This document shows, in pieces, positions 29,876 to 39,049 of a DNA stretch of 64,000 bases (position 1 is its first letter; every line of letters begins with the position of its first letter). Position numbers and translations under genes: made by a program. Source of the DNA: Gammaproteobacteria bacterium (GTDB taxonomy: Bacteria; Pseudomonadota; Gammaproteobacteria; Steroidobacterales; GCA-2729495); contig CP129466.1 in NCBI GenBank assembly GCA_030583605.1, positions 558,001 to 622,000 of the forward strand, in the 5' to 3' direction. Under the pieces are notes generated by a model. It was not told where the DNA came from. It searched no databases and was given only the letters and a program-made list of their open reading frames with translations.

Positions 29876-30166
29876 ATGAAGATTCGTCCCCTTCATGATC
29901 GGGTGATCATCAAGCGGCTGGAAGAAGAGCGCAAATCGCCGGGCGGGATCGTGATCCCGGATACCGCGACCGAGAAGCCCGTGCGCGGCAAAGTGATTGC
30001 CGTGGGCAGCGGCCGCATTACCGAGAAGGGCGAAGTCCGCCCGCTCGACATCAAGAAGGGCGACACGGTGCTGTTCGGCAAGTACAGCGGCACCGAGGTC
30101 AAGGTGGATGGCGAAGACCTGGTCGTGATGCGCGAAGACGACATCATGGCCGTGATCGAGGGCTGA
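29876..30166 (+). CDS. groES: Co-chaperonin GroES
   Basis: Heptameric lid of the GroEL chamber, 96 aa. [14 protein letters not shown] at the N terminus, the mobile loop [20 protein letters not shown], and [17 protein letters not shown] at the end. Strong AAAGGAG ribosome-binding site before the ATG. First gene of the CIRCE-controlled operon. Confidence 0.98.
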   Translation: MKIRPLHDRVIIKRLEEERKSPGGIVIPDTATEKPVRGKVIAVGSGRITEKGEVRPLDIKKGDTVLFGKYSGTEVKVDGEDLVVMREDDIMAVIEG

Positions 30167-30226
30167 GGCCCGCCAGTCGCCACGACACATTCGGATTCAC
30201 GGAAACTTTTCACGAGAGGTAAATGA

Positions 30227-31861
<1,635 letters not shown>

Positions 31862-31891
31862 GTCTCGACGCCTGCTTCAGGCGTCCAGCGA

Positions 31892-31922
31892 AAAAGCCCC
31901 GCTTCGGCGGGGCTTTTTTTTT
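31892..31922 (+). terminator. groESL rho-independent terminator
   Basis: GCCCCGC-TTCG-GCGGGGC hairpin with a stable tetraloop, preceded by five A and followed by nine T. It lies 30 bp after the groEL stop. Confidence 0.95.
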
Positions 31923-32084
31923 GGTTCATCGCCGATCTGCGGGAATGTCGTGGATTACTGGTGGAGGATGCGCTGGTCCCGCCCGCCGGCGCGTGCCGCT
32001 CCTCGCACGTCCCTGTGCTCGTCGCTATGGGTTGCGCCGGTTGCTGCCCTCCTGGCAACCGGCTCCACACATGCACGCGCCGGG
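31923..32084. repeat. Dispersed structured repeat, copy 2
   Basis: 162 bp matching 11461-11621. It begins directly at the end of the groEL terminator T tract with GGTTCATCGCCGAT. The hairpin arms are 32036-32044 and 32055-32063; the substitutions relative to copy 1 keep the pairing intact. No supported protein gene. Confidence 0.85.
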
Positions 32085-32276
32085 CACCGGGATGGACTGC
32101 AGTCCCGACCCGGCCCCGGTCAGGCAACGCGTTCGATACATCACCGAACGTCGCGGTGAGTGCCGCCGCGCGAGGATGCCAGGCGCCGCCCGACCGCGGA
32201 TCACGTCCGCGCCGCTCGCCTGATCGGCGGCGCCCGGCTTTTCGGTCGGAGAACGCGCGAACGCCGACGAAGGGCG

Positions 32277-32765
32277 CTACTTTTCTTTCTCGCTCTCTCC
32301 GTCCCCCAGCTTCTGCAGGTAGAAGGTTAGCGCGGCGATCACCAGTGCGAGCGCCGCGCCGAACGCGAGCAGGTCGCGCGTGCCATCCCACGCTACCGCC
32401 TCCTTCAGGAACAGCACCGCCAGCACCGCGATCACGACGCTCACCAGGTGCCCCTTGAGGTCGTCGAGGTTCTGGATGAGCAGCCACTTCGGCAGCGGCA
32501 GTCGGTCGTCGACGAACAGCGCGTAGAGTCCGAGACTGATGATGTAGAGCGCGATCGCGATCAGGAACACGTCGACCGCCTCGATCAGGCCCACGGCGAA
32601 GATCTTGGCCGCCTTCGCCGACACGTCGCCGGCCTGCACGATGCCCACGAGCGTCTCTCCGATCACGAACGCCTCGTAGACGATCAGCGCCGATGACCCG
32701 ATGAGGGTGCCGAGGACCGCGATGAGGGTGATGAAGCGGCTGGAGGCGAGGATCGAGCGCAGCAT
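32277..32765 (-). CDS. UPF0114/YqhA-like membrane protein
   Basis: 162-aa inner-membrane protein with four predicted membrane segments. It has the typical family pattern: FITLIAVLGTLIGSSAL near the N terminus, then LIEAVDVFLIAIALYIISLGLYALFV and LPKWLLIQNLDDLK. The ATG at 32765 starts the first segment; the frame upstream is not conserved. Function of the family is unknown. An acidic/basic tail (DGESEKEK) closes it. Confidence 0.82.
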   Translation of the reverse strand: MLRSILASSRFITLIAVLGTLIGSSALIVYEAFVIGETLVGIVQAGDVSAKAAKIFAVGLIEAVDVFLIAIALYIISLGLYALFVDDRLPLPKWLLIQNLDDLKGHLVSVVIAVLAVLFLKEAVAWDGTRDLLAFGAALALVIAALTFYLQKLGDGESEKEK

Positions 32766-32860
32766 AGGTCCTCGACGTGCAACTGCAGCGATGCTAGCAC
32801 GGTGGACGGCATCGGATCGATTCCGCATCGTCCTGCTGCAGCACCGGCATCACGCCGGCA

Positions 32861-33040
32861 ATGGCGATGCGCCTGCCGGGTGTCGGTTCGCAATACCTGC
32901 TCGCGACGCCGCAGAACTACCCGCGCGCCGGCAGCCAGAACTATCCGTCGCCGGCGGCCGACGCGAACGCCGACGGCTCGACCACTGTCTACTTCGGCCC
33001 GCGGCAGCCCGCTGGCGCGCAAGCCAAAGCGCCCTCAGAG
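32861..33040 (+). pseudogene. Remnant of a DUF1254/DUF1214-type protein C-terminal region
   Basis: A reading frame containing SQNYPSPAADANADGSTTVY and then FGPRQPAG, the pattern near the end of DUF1214-containing proteins (COG5361). The N-terminal several hundred residues and the true C terminus are missing, and the frame runs into unrelated sequence. I infer a decayed fragment. Confidence 0.6.
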
Positions 33041-33163
33041 GGCGTCGCCGATTGGCTCGGCGCCGCGATATCCGCCAGGGTCTCCAGGAAATGGTGCCCG
33101 CGCATCTGATTATTTGAATGCGACATGGTCTGGGCCGATTCGTGCGTCGGCCTTCCGAAGGCC

Positions 33164-33565
33164 TCACACCGGCTGAAACCGCAGGCCAGGCTCCATCCGC
33201 GCCAGCAATTCATAATCGCGGTCGTCATGCAGCAAAGCGACGCCGTGCTCGACAGCGATGCACGCGACGAGGCAATCGTGCGGACTGCGCGGCGTGAAGC
33301 CCTGCCCGCGACACCGCACATAAAGCTCGGCGGCAGCGGCGTAGGTCGCTACCGGGTGCTGCGGAAGCAAAAAGGGAAGTGTGCTGAAGTGGGCCCGTAG
33401 CGTCGTGAATCGCTCTGGCGATGCGGCCCCCTGCAGGATCTCCTGATAGATCACTGGCGTCAGGCTCGCTTCGTCACGCGCGATCAACCGACGCAGGACT
33501 CCAGTTGGCGCGGTATCCCTCTCGCGCAACAGGTCAATCCAGACGGAGCTATCGACGAGAACCAC
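33164..33565 (-). CDS. vapC: VapC-type PIN-domain toxin
   Basis: Predicted ribonuclease toxin of a type II system, 133 aa. The four PIN acidic positions are visible: VDSSVWID, YQEIL, SPHDCLVA and HDDRDYELL. Its start overlaps the end of vapB by 17 bases, the usual coupled arrangement. Both sit in a region of decayed genes beside the transposon. Confidence 0.92.
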   Translation of the reverse strand: MVLVDSSVWIDLLRERDTAPTGVLRRLIARDEASLTPVIYQEILQGAASPERFTTLRAHFSTLPFLLPQHPVATYAAAAELYVRCRGQGFTPRSPHDCLVACIAVEHGVALLHDDRDYELLARMEPGLRFQPV

Positions 33566-33767
33566 GGTTCATGCCTGCCCGCACTGCTCGCACGTCGTAG
33601 TCGGGTGCGATGAGGTCCTGGCCGACCAGGGCGAGCACATTCTTCCGTCGCCGCCGGCTTACCAGTTCCCGCAGCGCAAGGTCCACGGCCTCCCGCATGC
33701 TACGGGCCTTGGTGAGCCGCATGGCTTCTGCGACCAGCCGGTCGTCGAGCACGATGTTAGTCCGCAT
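33549..33767 (-). CDS. vapB: VapB-type antitoxin
   Basis: 72-aa antitoxin. N-terminal ribbon-helix-helix style MRTNIVLDDRLVAEAMRLTK and a C-terminal basic/acidic tail expected to bind the VapC active site. The ATG at 33767 is chosen; the frame upstream is non-conserved. The pair probably autoregulates from just upstream (about 33,768-33,800). Confidence 0.88.
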   Translation of the reverse strand: MRTNIVLDDRLVAEAMRLTKARSMREAVDLALRELVSRRRRKNVLALVGQDLIAPDYDVRAVRAGMNRGSRR

Positions 33768-34344
33768 ATACACCTCCGAATGTGTATGGTGACCGCTCCT
33801 GCAGTTGCTCGCAACTCCGGTTTCGGTGGTGTTTATCGACATAAGGACGTCAGGTGCCGGAGCACCGTGACGTACCTGTAAGTTCTCACCGGTTTTGCGG
33901 CGGGCCATGCTCGACTACTTCGGCGAAGGCCCGCGGTATCCACAGCGGTGGTGCTGGCGGCAGTTGGCATAGCACCGGTGCTACCCAGTGGCGGCCTCGT
34001 GGCGATCGACTTCGAGACGGTGCTGGTGGTGCTGTTCGCGTTTCCGACGCTGCTGGTGCTGCGGCAGTCGCTGGGGGACGACGGCGCAGTCAACCAGCTG
34101 GAGACGACGATCATGCTCGCGCTGGTGCTGTACCTGCCGGCCGCGCACGGGTGACAGGGCAGGGGAACTGAGGCGACCTGCCCGCACCCCCGGCGAGTTG
34201 TCCCCGGGAGAGCCGGGGGTCGCAGCGCCCCTGGCGAGCGCAGCCCCACCGAGCGGCATCGCACCATGCGCCGGGCGCAGCGCCATCGGTGCCGGGCCTG
34301 CCGTAACGCACCGTCGCCCGGCCACGGTTATAGTTGCAGCATCT
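33768..34344. other. Decayed region between vapB and a small membrane gene
   Basis: No complete gene. One fragment with membrane-protein character lies at 33948-34154 (listed separately). The rest is GC-rich with no frame supported by protein-like composition. Confidence 0.45.
33948..34154 (+). pseudogene. Possible C-terminal fragment of a membrane transporter
   Basis: About 68 codons with two hydrophobic stretches (about FETVLVVLFAFPTLLVL and TIMLALVLYLPAA) separated by a polar loop. It vaguely resembles the last helices of Ca2+/cation antiporters. No proper start or upstream helices were found. Weak call. Confidence 0.3.
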
Positions 34345-34761
34345 ATGCCGCGTGCCCCTGCAACACTGCTGGAGTCGGCAATCGCAAACTGCCGGCCGCA
34401 GCCGGCCATCCCTGCTGTGCTGGTCCTGTTGTTCACGCTCATGTTCGCAGGCGCGTCGGGTGGAGCGCCGAGCGGCGCCGACAGCGCGACCGCAGGCACA
34501 TGGATTGTGACCGCCGGTGTCGTTGTTTCCTGCGGGCTGGCGGTCGCGGCGGGTTTCTGCTCGTACTTTCCGCCACTGGCCTGGATCGCCGTGGCTTTCC
34601 TCAGCCGCGGCCTCCTCTTCGCCGTGCCCGGAAGGCCTGTGGTCACGGTGGCGCTCGCAGCCGGTACAGCGGCCGCGGCGGCGATGTTGTTGGTGCAGTT
34701 CTGGCGGGTCAGAACCGGGAAATTCGTACCGACCGTCAGCGATTCGGTGGAGACCGAATAG
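34345..34761 (+). CDS. Small four-helix membrane protein, unidentified
   Basis: 138 codons from ATG 34345. Four hydrophobic stretches (AVLVLLFTLMFAGA, WIVTAGVVVSCGLAVAAGF, LAWIAVAFLSRGLLFAV, VTVALAAGTAAAAAMLLV) and a short polar tail. I do not recognise the family. It lies about 280 bp upstream of the split esterase on the same strand. Confidence 0.5.
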   Translation: MPRAPATLLESAIANCRPQPAIPAVLVLLFTLMFAGASGGAPSGADSATAGTWIVTAGVVVSCGLAVAAGFCSYFPPLAWIAVAFLSRGLLFAVPGRPVVTVALAAGTAAAAAMLLVQFWRVRTGKFVPTVSDSVETE

Positions 34762-35042
34762 TTGGCCTGGCTCGAGGTGACCGCCTTTGCCGTGGCAGGC
34801 ATGCGCGCGCGCCGGCGTACCCGCAGCGGTAATCAGGATGGTGCGGGAAACCCCCGTCGACGTCCCGATCTGAGCCTGGCCGTGCCGCCCGGCGAAGGTG
34901 TCCGCAGGTCCGATGCCGCGATCGTGGCTGATTGACTCCATCCCGCAATGCCGGGTATCACGGGGGCGTGGGCAGCCGGCAGCGATCCCGAGGGCCCACG
35001 ATTCGCGACCAGCCAACCGAGACCTGAAGGCGGACGTAAGAC

Positions 35043-35218
35043 ATGCGATTCCATTTGAGGACCAGCAGCCTGTTGTCCCTCGGCGCCGTGTTGCTTGCGT
35101 GTCTTGGCGCGACGGGACCGGCGCAAGCGGCTGCGCCAGTGGTGCAGACCAACCGCGGCGCGCTACAGGGCGCCACACAGGATGGCATCAACGTATTCCG
35201 CGGGATTCCCTATGCCGC
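35043..35218 (+). pseudogene. Carboxylesterase, 5' part (interrupted by transposon)
   Basis: Start of a type B carboxylesterase: a Sec signal peptide (LLSLGAVLLACLGATGPAQA) and the family opening VVQTNRGALQG...VFRGIPYAA. The frame is cut at 35218 by the transposon. Joined to 43484 onward it reads FRGIPYAAPPVGPLRW without any lost or extra base. As it stands, translation runs 16 codons into the element and stops. Confidence 0.92.
35214..35218. repeat. Target-site duplication, left copy
   Basis: GCCGC immediately before the TGT of the element; the same five bases follow the ACA at the right end (43479-43483). Five-base duplications are standard for the Tn7 and Tn402/Tn5053 groups. Confidence 0.93.
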
Positions 35219-35248
35219 TGTAAAAACGCAGAAGTGGATGTCCCGCCG
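35219..35248 (+). repeat. Left terminal inverted repeat
   Basis: Begins TGTAAAAACGCAGAAGTGGA and continues with TGTCCCGCCG. Compared with the right end read inward, 23 of 30 positions match, with the ATGTCCC block identical. It contains the first TnsB-type site. Confidence 0.88.
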
Positions 35249-35290
35249 CAACACTGGGCGTCCCTGAGTTTGCTCAGTTGTGATGTCCCC
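35229..35290 (+). promoter_or_regulatory. Left-end TnsB/TniA-type binding repeats
   Basis: Two copies of a motif ending in ATGTCCC: GCAGAAGTGGATGTCCC (35229-35245) and CAGTTGTGATGTCCCC (35275-35290), same orientation. Right-end copies match them in the reverse orientation. Binding by the TniA transposase is inferred from Tn7 end architecture. Confidence 0.75.
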
Positions 35291-35558
35291 GCTATCGCGA
35301 TGGGCAGCAAGAAGGCGAGCGGTGCGCTCCTCAGGGTCTGTGAAGGGCGCACACTAGGGGTCCCGCCGCAACGCCTCCGGACCGAGTGGTCCCGTCTGAA
35401 GCCTACGAGGCGGCGACTGAAATCCTGCGGACCGCCGCCAAGCCATTCGCGCTGGCGCATGTGTTGGCTCTCTCTCCTCCATTACACCGTGTGGCCGTAA
35501 AGGCGTAGGCGTCGGACCGGTGTGGCCGGGCGGTCGGGTGTTGTGGTAGTTGGACTGC

Positions 35559-35720
35559 GTGAACTCCCAAGCCGACAACTTTGACGACGACCAGGAAGCG
35601 ACCGCCGAGGGCATTGCCGACATTGAGGCAGGCCGGACTATCAGCCACGAGGCTGTGAAAGCCTGGCTATTGTCGTGGGGAACGCCGAACGAACTGCCGC
35701 CCCCCAAGGTTGGCGATTAG
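35559..35720 (+). CDS. Small antitoxin-like protein
   Basis: 53-aa acidic protein starting GTG (TTG three codons earlier is possible). It contains DIEAGRTISHEAVKAWLLSW followed by GT.NELPPPK, a pattern I associate with small antitoxins partnering RelE-like toxins. No toxin gene is adjacent, so this is an orphan inside the transposon cargo. Confidence 0.6.
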   Translation: MNSQADNFDDDQEATAEGIADIEAGRTISHEAVKAWLLSWGTPNELPPPKVGD

Positions 35721-35833
35721 CTGACGGCAACATCGGAAGGCATGTCGCTGAGCTACCCTTTTGGCGGCCCCCAAGCACCTCATGCGACCCCTTTTGGCGT
35801 AGGCCGATGCGAGCGTCTCCTTGGAGGCATCGC

Positions 35834-36133
35834 ATGCAGCAAGGCACATTATTCACCCGGCGGACGGTCGAGCGACATTTTCGCAAACATCAAGCTCGCT
35901 GCCCGCCGGAATACCGCGAGATCCTCATCGAACGGATTCTGGCCAAACGGTGGACAGAAGCCTCGCTAGGCAAGGTCGTCGGCATTGTGGCCTCAACCTT
36001 CGCCCGCCACCAACTTACCGACTACGATCGACTTTTGGCGATCTCCGGTATGGCTCGCGCCGAGGCGCGGTTAATTGTCAGCCGCGAAGTAAGCGACATT
36101 CTAGAAAGCTGGCGCAGCACCGCGCTCCCCTAG
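35834..36133 (+). CDS. DUF2293-type protein
   Basis: 99-aa protein with a strong GGAGG site six bases before the ATG. The central ILAKRWTEASLGKVVGIVAS and RHQLTDYDRLL, then EARLIVSREVSDILESW, match the DUF2293 pattern as I know it. Function unknown. It lies in the left part of the transposon cargo, opposite in direction to the tni genes. Confidence 0.7.
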   Translation: MQQGTLFTRRTVERHFRKHQARCPPEYREILIERILAKRWTEASLGKVVGIVASTFARHQLTDYDRLLAISGMARAEARLIVSREVSDILESWRSTALP

Positions 36134-36502
36134 CCAAATCGGTGGAGCGAGCCGCGCGCACGCTTATCCGGGCGTTCAATCTACTGGCTCGCCACGGAGG
36201 GGGCGGCTTGATTGGGCAGGATCCCCTTCACGCATTGGCGGGTGAAACTATGATGCTGCGACCAGCGCCGTCATGGGGAGCGGCGGGGCGGGACAGGTTC
36301 GTCGTCATGGGCCGGCTCGATACCGACAGCGGCTCTGTCTACTGCTTCGAAATCTCTCGCCGGCGAAAGACCGAGAGCATCAGTCTGGGCCTAGCCGAGC
36401 AACGACTTCAGCGTCACGAGGAGCCAGAGCAGACTGGCCAAACTGACCGCACCGGCGATCAAGCCGAGGCAGGTCAACGAGCCCGGCCGACTGGCCGGGC
36501 CC
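36134..36502. other. Cargo stretch without an identifiable gene
   Basis: Between DUF2293 and the transposase remnant. An open plus-strand frame crosses it but changes character repeatedly and reads partly through DUF2293 in another frame. I find no supportable product. Confidence 0.4.
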
Positions 36503-36637
36503 GTAGGTTTGTGGTCGGCCGATCTCGCGCTTCCGAACGTCGCCGCGGAAATGAGCCTCCAGGTGCTCGCCTACAATCTACAGCGCACCATCGCCATTCT
36601 TGGGGTCCGGCCGATGATCGCGGCGATCCAGGGGTGA
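36503..36637 (+). pseudogene. C-terminal remnant of a DDE transposase (IS1182-like)
   Basis: The frame reads VAAEMSLQVLAYNLQRTIAI then LGVRPMIAAIQG-stop, the end typical of IS1182/IS4-like transposases in which LAYNLxR is conserved. Everything upstream is missing. About 100 bp further on, the resolvase gene is cut, so this IS probably caused the truncation. Confidence 0.65.
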
Positions 36638-36739
36638 GCGGCGCGGCTCGACTCCGCCCAAAAGACCTGCGTCGACGACGTGCATGAAGCTGCACGCTAT
36701 TGCCGCGCAATCATTGCGGAACTCGCTCCAGCAGCCGAG

Positions 36740-36853
36740 CGCACCCGAGGCGGTCTCCTCAAAGATGCGCTCACATCCTGCCTTGCTCAGCGCATCGAGT
36801 TGCAGCGCGTGGGTCTGATCACGTGTCGAGACCCTGGCGTACCCCACCAACAT
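36740..36853 (-). pseudogene. Serine resolvase, N-terminal remnant
   Basis: 38 recognisable residues: MLVGYARVSTRDQTHALQLD, containing the catalytic serine in RVST, then ALSKAGCERIFEETASGA. After that the sequence becomes unrelated, so the catalytic domain is cut early and the DNA-binding domain is absent. GAGAGGGG ribosome-binding site upstream. A res-like site precedes it. Confidence 0.85.
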
Positions 36854-36862
36854 GCCGTTCCC

Positions 36863-36985
36863 CTCTCAAAACACTTAGAAACATAGATCGGTGAGAGACG
36901 GGAAGCGAGGGACAGTTTTGAGAGATCTTAGATCTTCAGCAGACTGCTGTCTTTTGCATCTCTCATAAACGGATGTTTTTGAGAG
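36863..36985. promoter_or_regulatory. Probable res site of the truncated resolvase
   Basis: Directly upstream of the resolvase start. A 26-bp dyad CTCTCATAAAC-GGAT-GTTTTTGAGAG (36960-36985) looks like a crossover subsite. Further half-sites are GTTTTGAGAG (36915-36924) and CTCTCAAAAC (36863-36872) paired with GTGAGAG (36891-36897). The three-part layout is that of serine-resolvase res sites. Confidence 0.7.
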
Positions 36986-37273
36986 AACTATCTTCGGCCT
37001 TCACACGCACGAAAGGCGGCGAAGCTCCGCCGTTAATCCGTCCGCCGGAGATCTCGCCCAGGCAGGCCGAAGGCCGAGCAAGCCTGACAGGCCCGAAAAG
37101 CCCGGCACGGGCGTCGGCGGCGATGACGGCGGCGGCATTATCCAGGGTTGATGATGGAAGTGGAGGATATCGACAACCTCTCGCGCAACCAAGACATCGC
37201 GGTCGGACTGCAAGTGATCTTGAAGCCACGGGCCCGTCCCACCCCGACATGGACCTCGATGCCCGAACGGACG

Positions 37274-37774
37274 TTAGATTTCGAGTTCTAGGCGTTCTGC
37301 GATGAAGGTTGGATCCCAGCCGGGATTGAAAGTGTCGACGTGGGTGAATCCGAGCCGCTCGTATAGGCCACGCAGGTTCGGGTGGCAGTCGAGCCGCAGC
37401 TTGGCGCACCCCTGCGTTCGCGCGGCATGGCGGCAAGCCTCGATCAGCGCGGAGCTGACACCCCGGCCCGCATGTGTCCGTCGCACCGCGAGCTTGTGCA
37501 GATATGCGGCCTCCCCCTTGAGGGCGTCGGGCCAAAACTCGGGATCCTCGGCCGACAAGGTGCAACAGCCGACGATGCCGTCGCTGCAACTCGCGACTAG
37601 GAGCTCGGATCTCAGGACGAAGGTCTCCGCGAATGTCCGGTCGATCCGCGCGACGTCCCAGGCGGGCGTTCCCTTGGCGGACATCCACGCCGCAGCGTCG
37701 TGCATCAGCCGCACAACCTCGTCGATATCACCCGAGCAGGCGACCCGAACGTTCGGAGGCTCCTCGCTGTCCAT
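37274..37774 (-). CDS. orf5: GNAT acetyltransferase, orf5 of the class 1 integron 3'-conserved segment
   Basis: 166-aa GNAT-fold protein with acetyl-CoA-binding LAVRRTHAGRGVSSALIEA. From memory its sequence is that of orf5, which follows sul1 in class 1 integrons. The spacing from sul1 (126 bp) also fits the 3'-conserved segment. Substrate unknown; it is not known to add to sulfonamide resistance. Confidence 0.93.
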   Translation of the reverse strand: MDSEEPPNVRVACSGDIDEVVRLMHDAAAWMSAKGTPAWDVARIDRTFAETFVLRSELLVASCSDGIVGCCTLSAEDPEFWPDALKGEAAYLHKLAVRRTHAGRGVSSALIEACRHAARTQGCAKLRLDCHPNLRGLYERLGFTHVDTFNPGWDPTFIAERLELEI

Positions 37775-37900
37775 TCGCTCCCCTGGCGCGGTATGAACCG
37801 CCGCCTCATAGTGCAGTTTGATCCTGACGAGCCCAGCATGTCTGCGCCCACCTTCGCGGAACCTGACCAGGTCCGCTAGCGGGCGGCCGGAAGGTGAATG

Positions 37901-38740
37901 CTAGGCATGATCTAACCCTCGGTCTCTGGCGTCGCGACTGCGAAATTTCGCGAGGGTTTCCGAGAAGGTGATTGCGCTTCGCAGATCTCCAGGCGCGTGG
38001 GTGCGGACGTAGTCAGCGCCATTGCCGATCGCGTGAAGTTCCGCCGCAAGGCTCGCTGGACCCAGATCCTTTACAGGAAGGCCAACGGTGGCGCCCAAGA
38101 AGGATTTCCGCGACACCGAGACCAATAGCGGAAGCCCCAACGCCGACTTCAGCTTTTGAAGGTTCGACAGCACGTGCAGCGATGTTTCCGGTGCGGGGCT
38201 CAAGAAAAATCCCATCCCCGGATCGAGGATGAGCCGGTCGGCAGCGACCCCGCTCCGTCGCAAGGCGGAAACCCGCGCCTCGAAGAACCGCACAATCTCG
38301 TCGAGCGCGTCTTCGGGTCGAAGGTGACCGGTGCGGGTGGCGATGCCATCCCGCTGCGCTGAGTGCATAACCACCAGCCTGCAGTCCGCCTCAGCAATAT
38401 CGGGATAGAGCGCAGGGTCAGGAAATCCTTGGATATCGTTCAGGTAGCCCACGCCGCGCTTGAGCGCATAGCGCTGGGTTTCCGGTTGGAAGCTGTCGAT
38501 TGAAACACGGTGCATCTGATCGGACAGGGCGTCTAAGAGCGGCGCAATACGTCTGATCTCATCGGCCGGCGATACAGGCCTCGCGTCCGGATGGCTGGCG
38601 GCCGGTCCGACATCCACGACGTCTGATCCGACTCGCAGCATTTCGATCGCCGCGGTGACAGCGCCGGCGGGGTCTAGCCGCCGGCTCTCATCGAAGAAGG
38701 AGTCCTCGGTGAGATTCAGAATGCCGAACACCGTCACCAT
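37901..38740 (-). CDS. sul1: Sulfonamide-resistant dihydropteroate synthase Sul1
   Basis: Drug-insensitive replacement for FolP, joining dihydropterin pyrophosphate and p-aminobenzoate in folate synthesis. 279 aa. From memory it reads residue for residue as Sul1: MVTVFGILNLTEDSFFDESR at the start, then VDVGPAASHPDA, ILDPGMGFFLSPAPETSLHV, and a C terminus ending RDARDRGLDHA. The ATG at 38740 overlaps the end of the qacE-tail frame exactly as in class 1 integrons. The rest of qacE-delta-1 is missing, and the gene runs in the same direction as tniQ upstream. Confidence 0.97.
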   Translation of the reverse strand: MVTVFGILNLTEDSFFDESRRLDPAGAVTAAIEMLRVGSDVVDVGPAASHPDARPVSPADEIRRIAPLLDALSDQMHRVSIDSFQPETQRYALKRGVGYLNDIQGFPDPALYPDIAEADCRLVVMHSAQRDGIATRTGHLRPEDALDEIVRFFEARVSALRRSGVAADRLILDPGMGFFLSPAPETSLHVLSNLQKLKSALGLPLLVSVSRKSFLGATVGLPVKDLGPASLAAELHAIGNGADYVRTHAPGDLRSAITFSETLAKFRSRDARDRGLDHA

Positions 38741-38805
38741 GGCGTCGGCCTCCGCAGCGACTTCCACGATGGGGATCGGGCGAGCAAAAGCATGGGCTTG
38801 GTCAT
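38734..38805 (-). pseudogene. Short frame fusing a new start to the qacE-delta-1 tail
   Basis: 23 codons: ATG ACC AAG CCC ATG CTT, then in frame LLARSPSWKSLRRPTPW, which is the end of QacE-delta-1. AAGGA lies eight bases before the ATG. All other qacE sequence is absent, so a deletion or recombination joined a foreign gene start to the tail. The stop overlaps the sul1 start, preserving coupling. Confidence 0.75.
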
Positions 38806-38824
38806 GATGCGGTCCTTCGAGTCG

Positions 38825-38856
38825 AAAAGCCCGGCAACCGATAATGGCTTCCGGGC
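38825..38856 (-). terminator. Hairpin between tniQ and sul1
   Basis: On the minus strand GCCCGGAAGCC, a six-base loop, GGTTGCCGGGC, then TTTT. One mismatch and one G-T pair in an 11-bp stem. It would act as a terminator for the tni operon or attenuate readthrough into sul1. Confidence 0.6.
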
Positions 38857-39049
38857 AACCTTATATGAAGAAATGTCGCATGAACGGCCGACTATGGCAA
38901 ACATAAACGCCAATTTGGTAGCAAAAAGCCCGCGCGAGAGTAGCGTCGCAACTGTTTGAGATTCATGATGAAAGGCGTCGCGTTAATGAAGACTCACCGT
39001 GGCGCAGCGGCAACGCATCCAACACCCAGCGACGAACAGGCGACCGCCG

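Noticed and set aside
35821-36687. 288-codon plus-strand frame in the transposon
   Set aside because: It reads DUF2293 in another frame, then crosses remnants; protein character changes along it.
36963-37688. Minus-strand frame over orf5
   Set aside because: It overlaps the recognised orf5 in a different frame and is Arg/Pro-rich without motifs.
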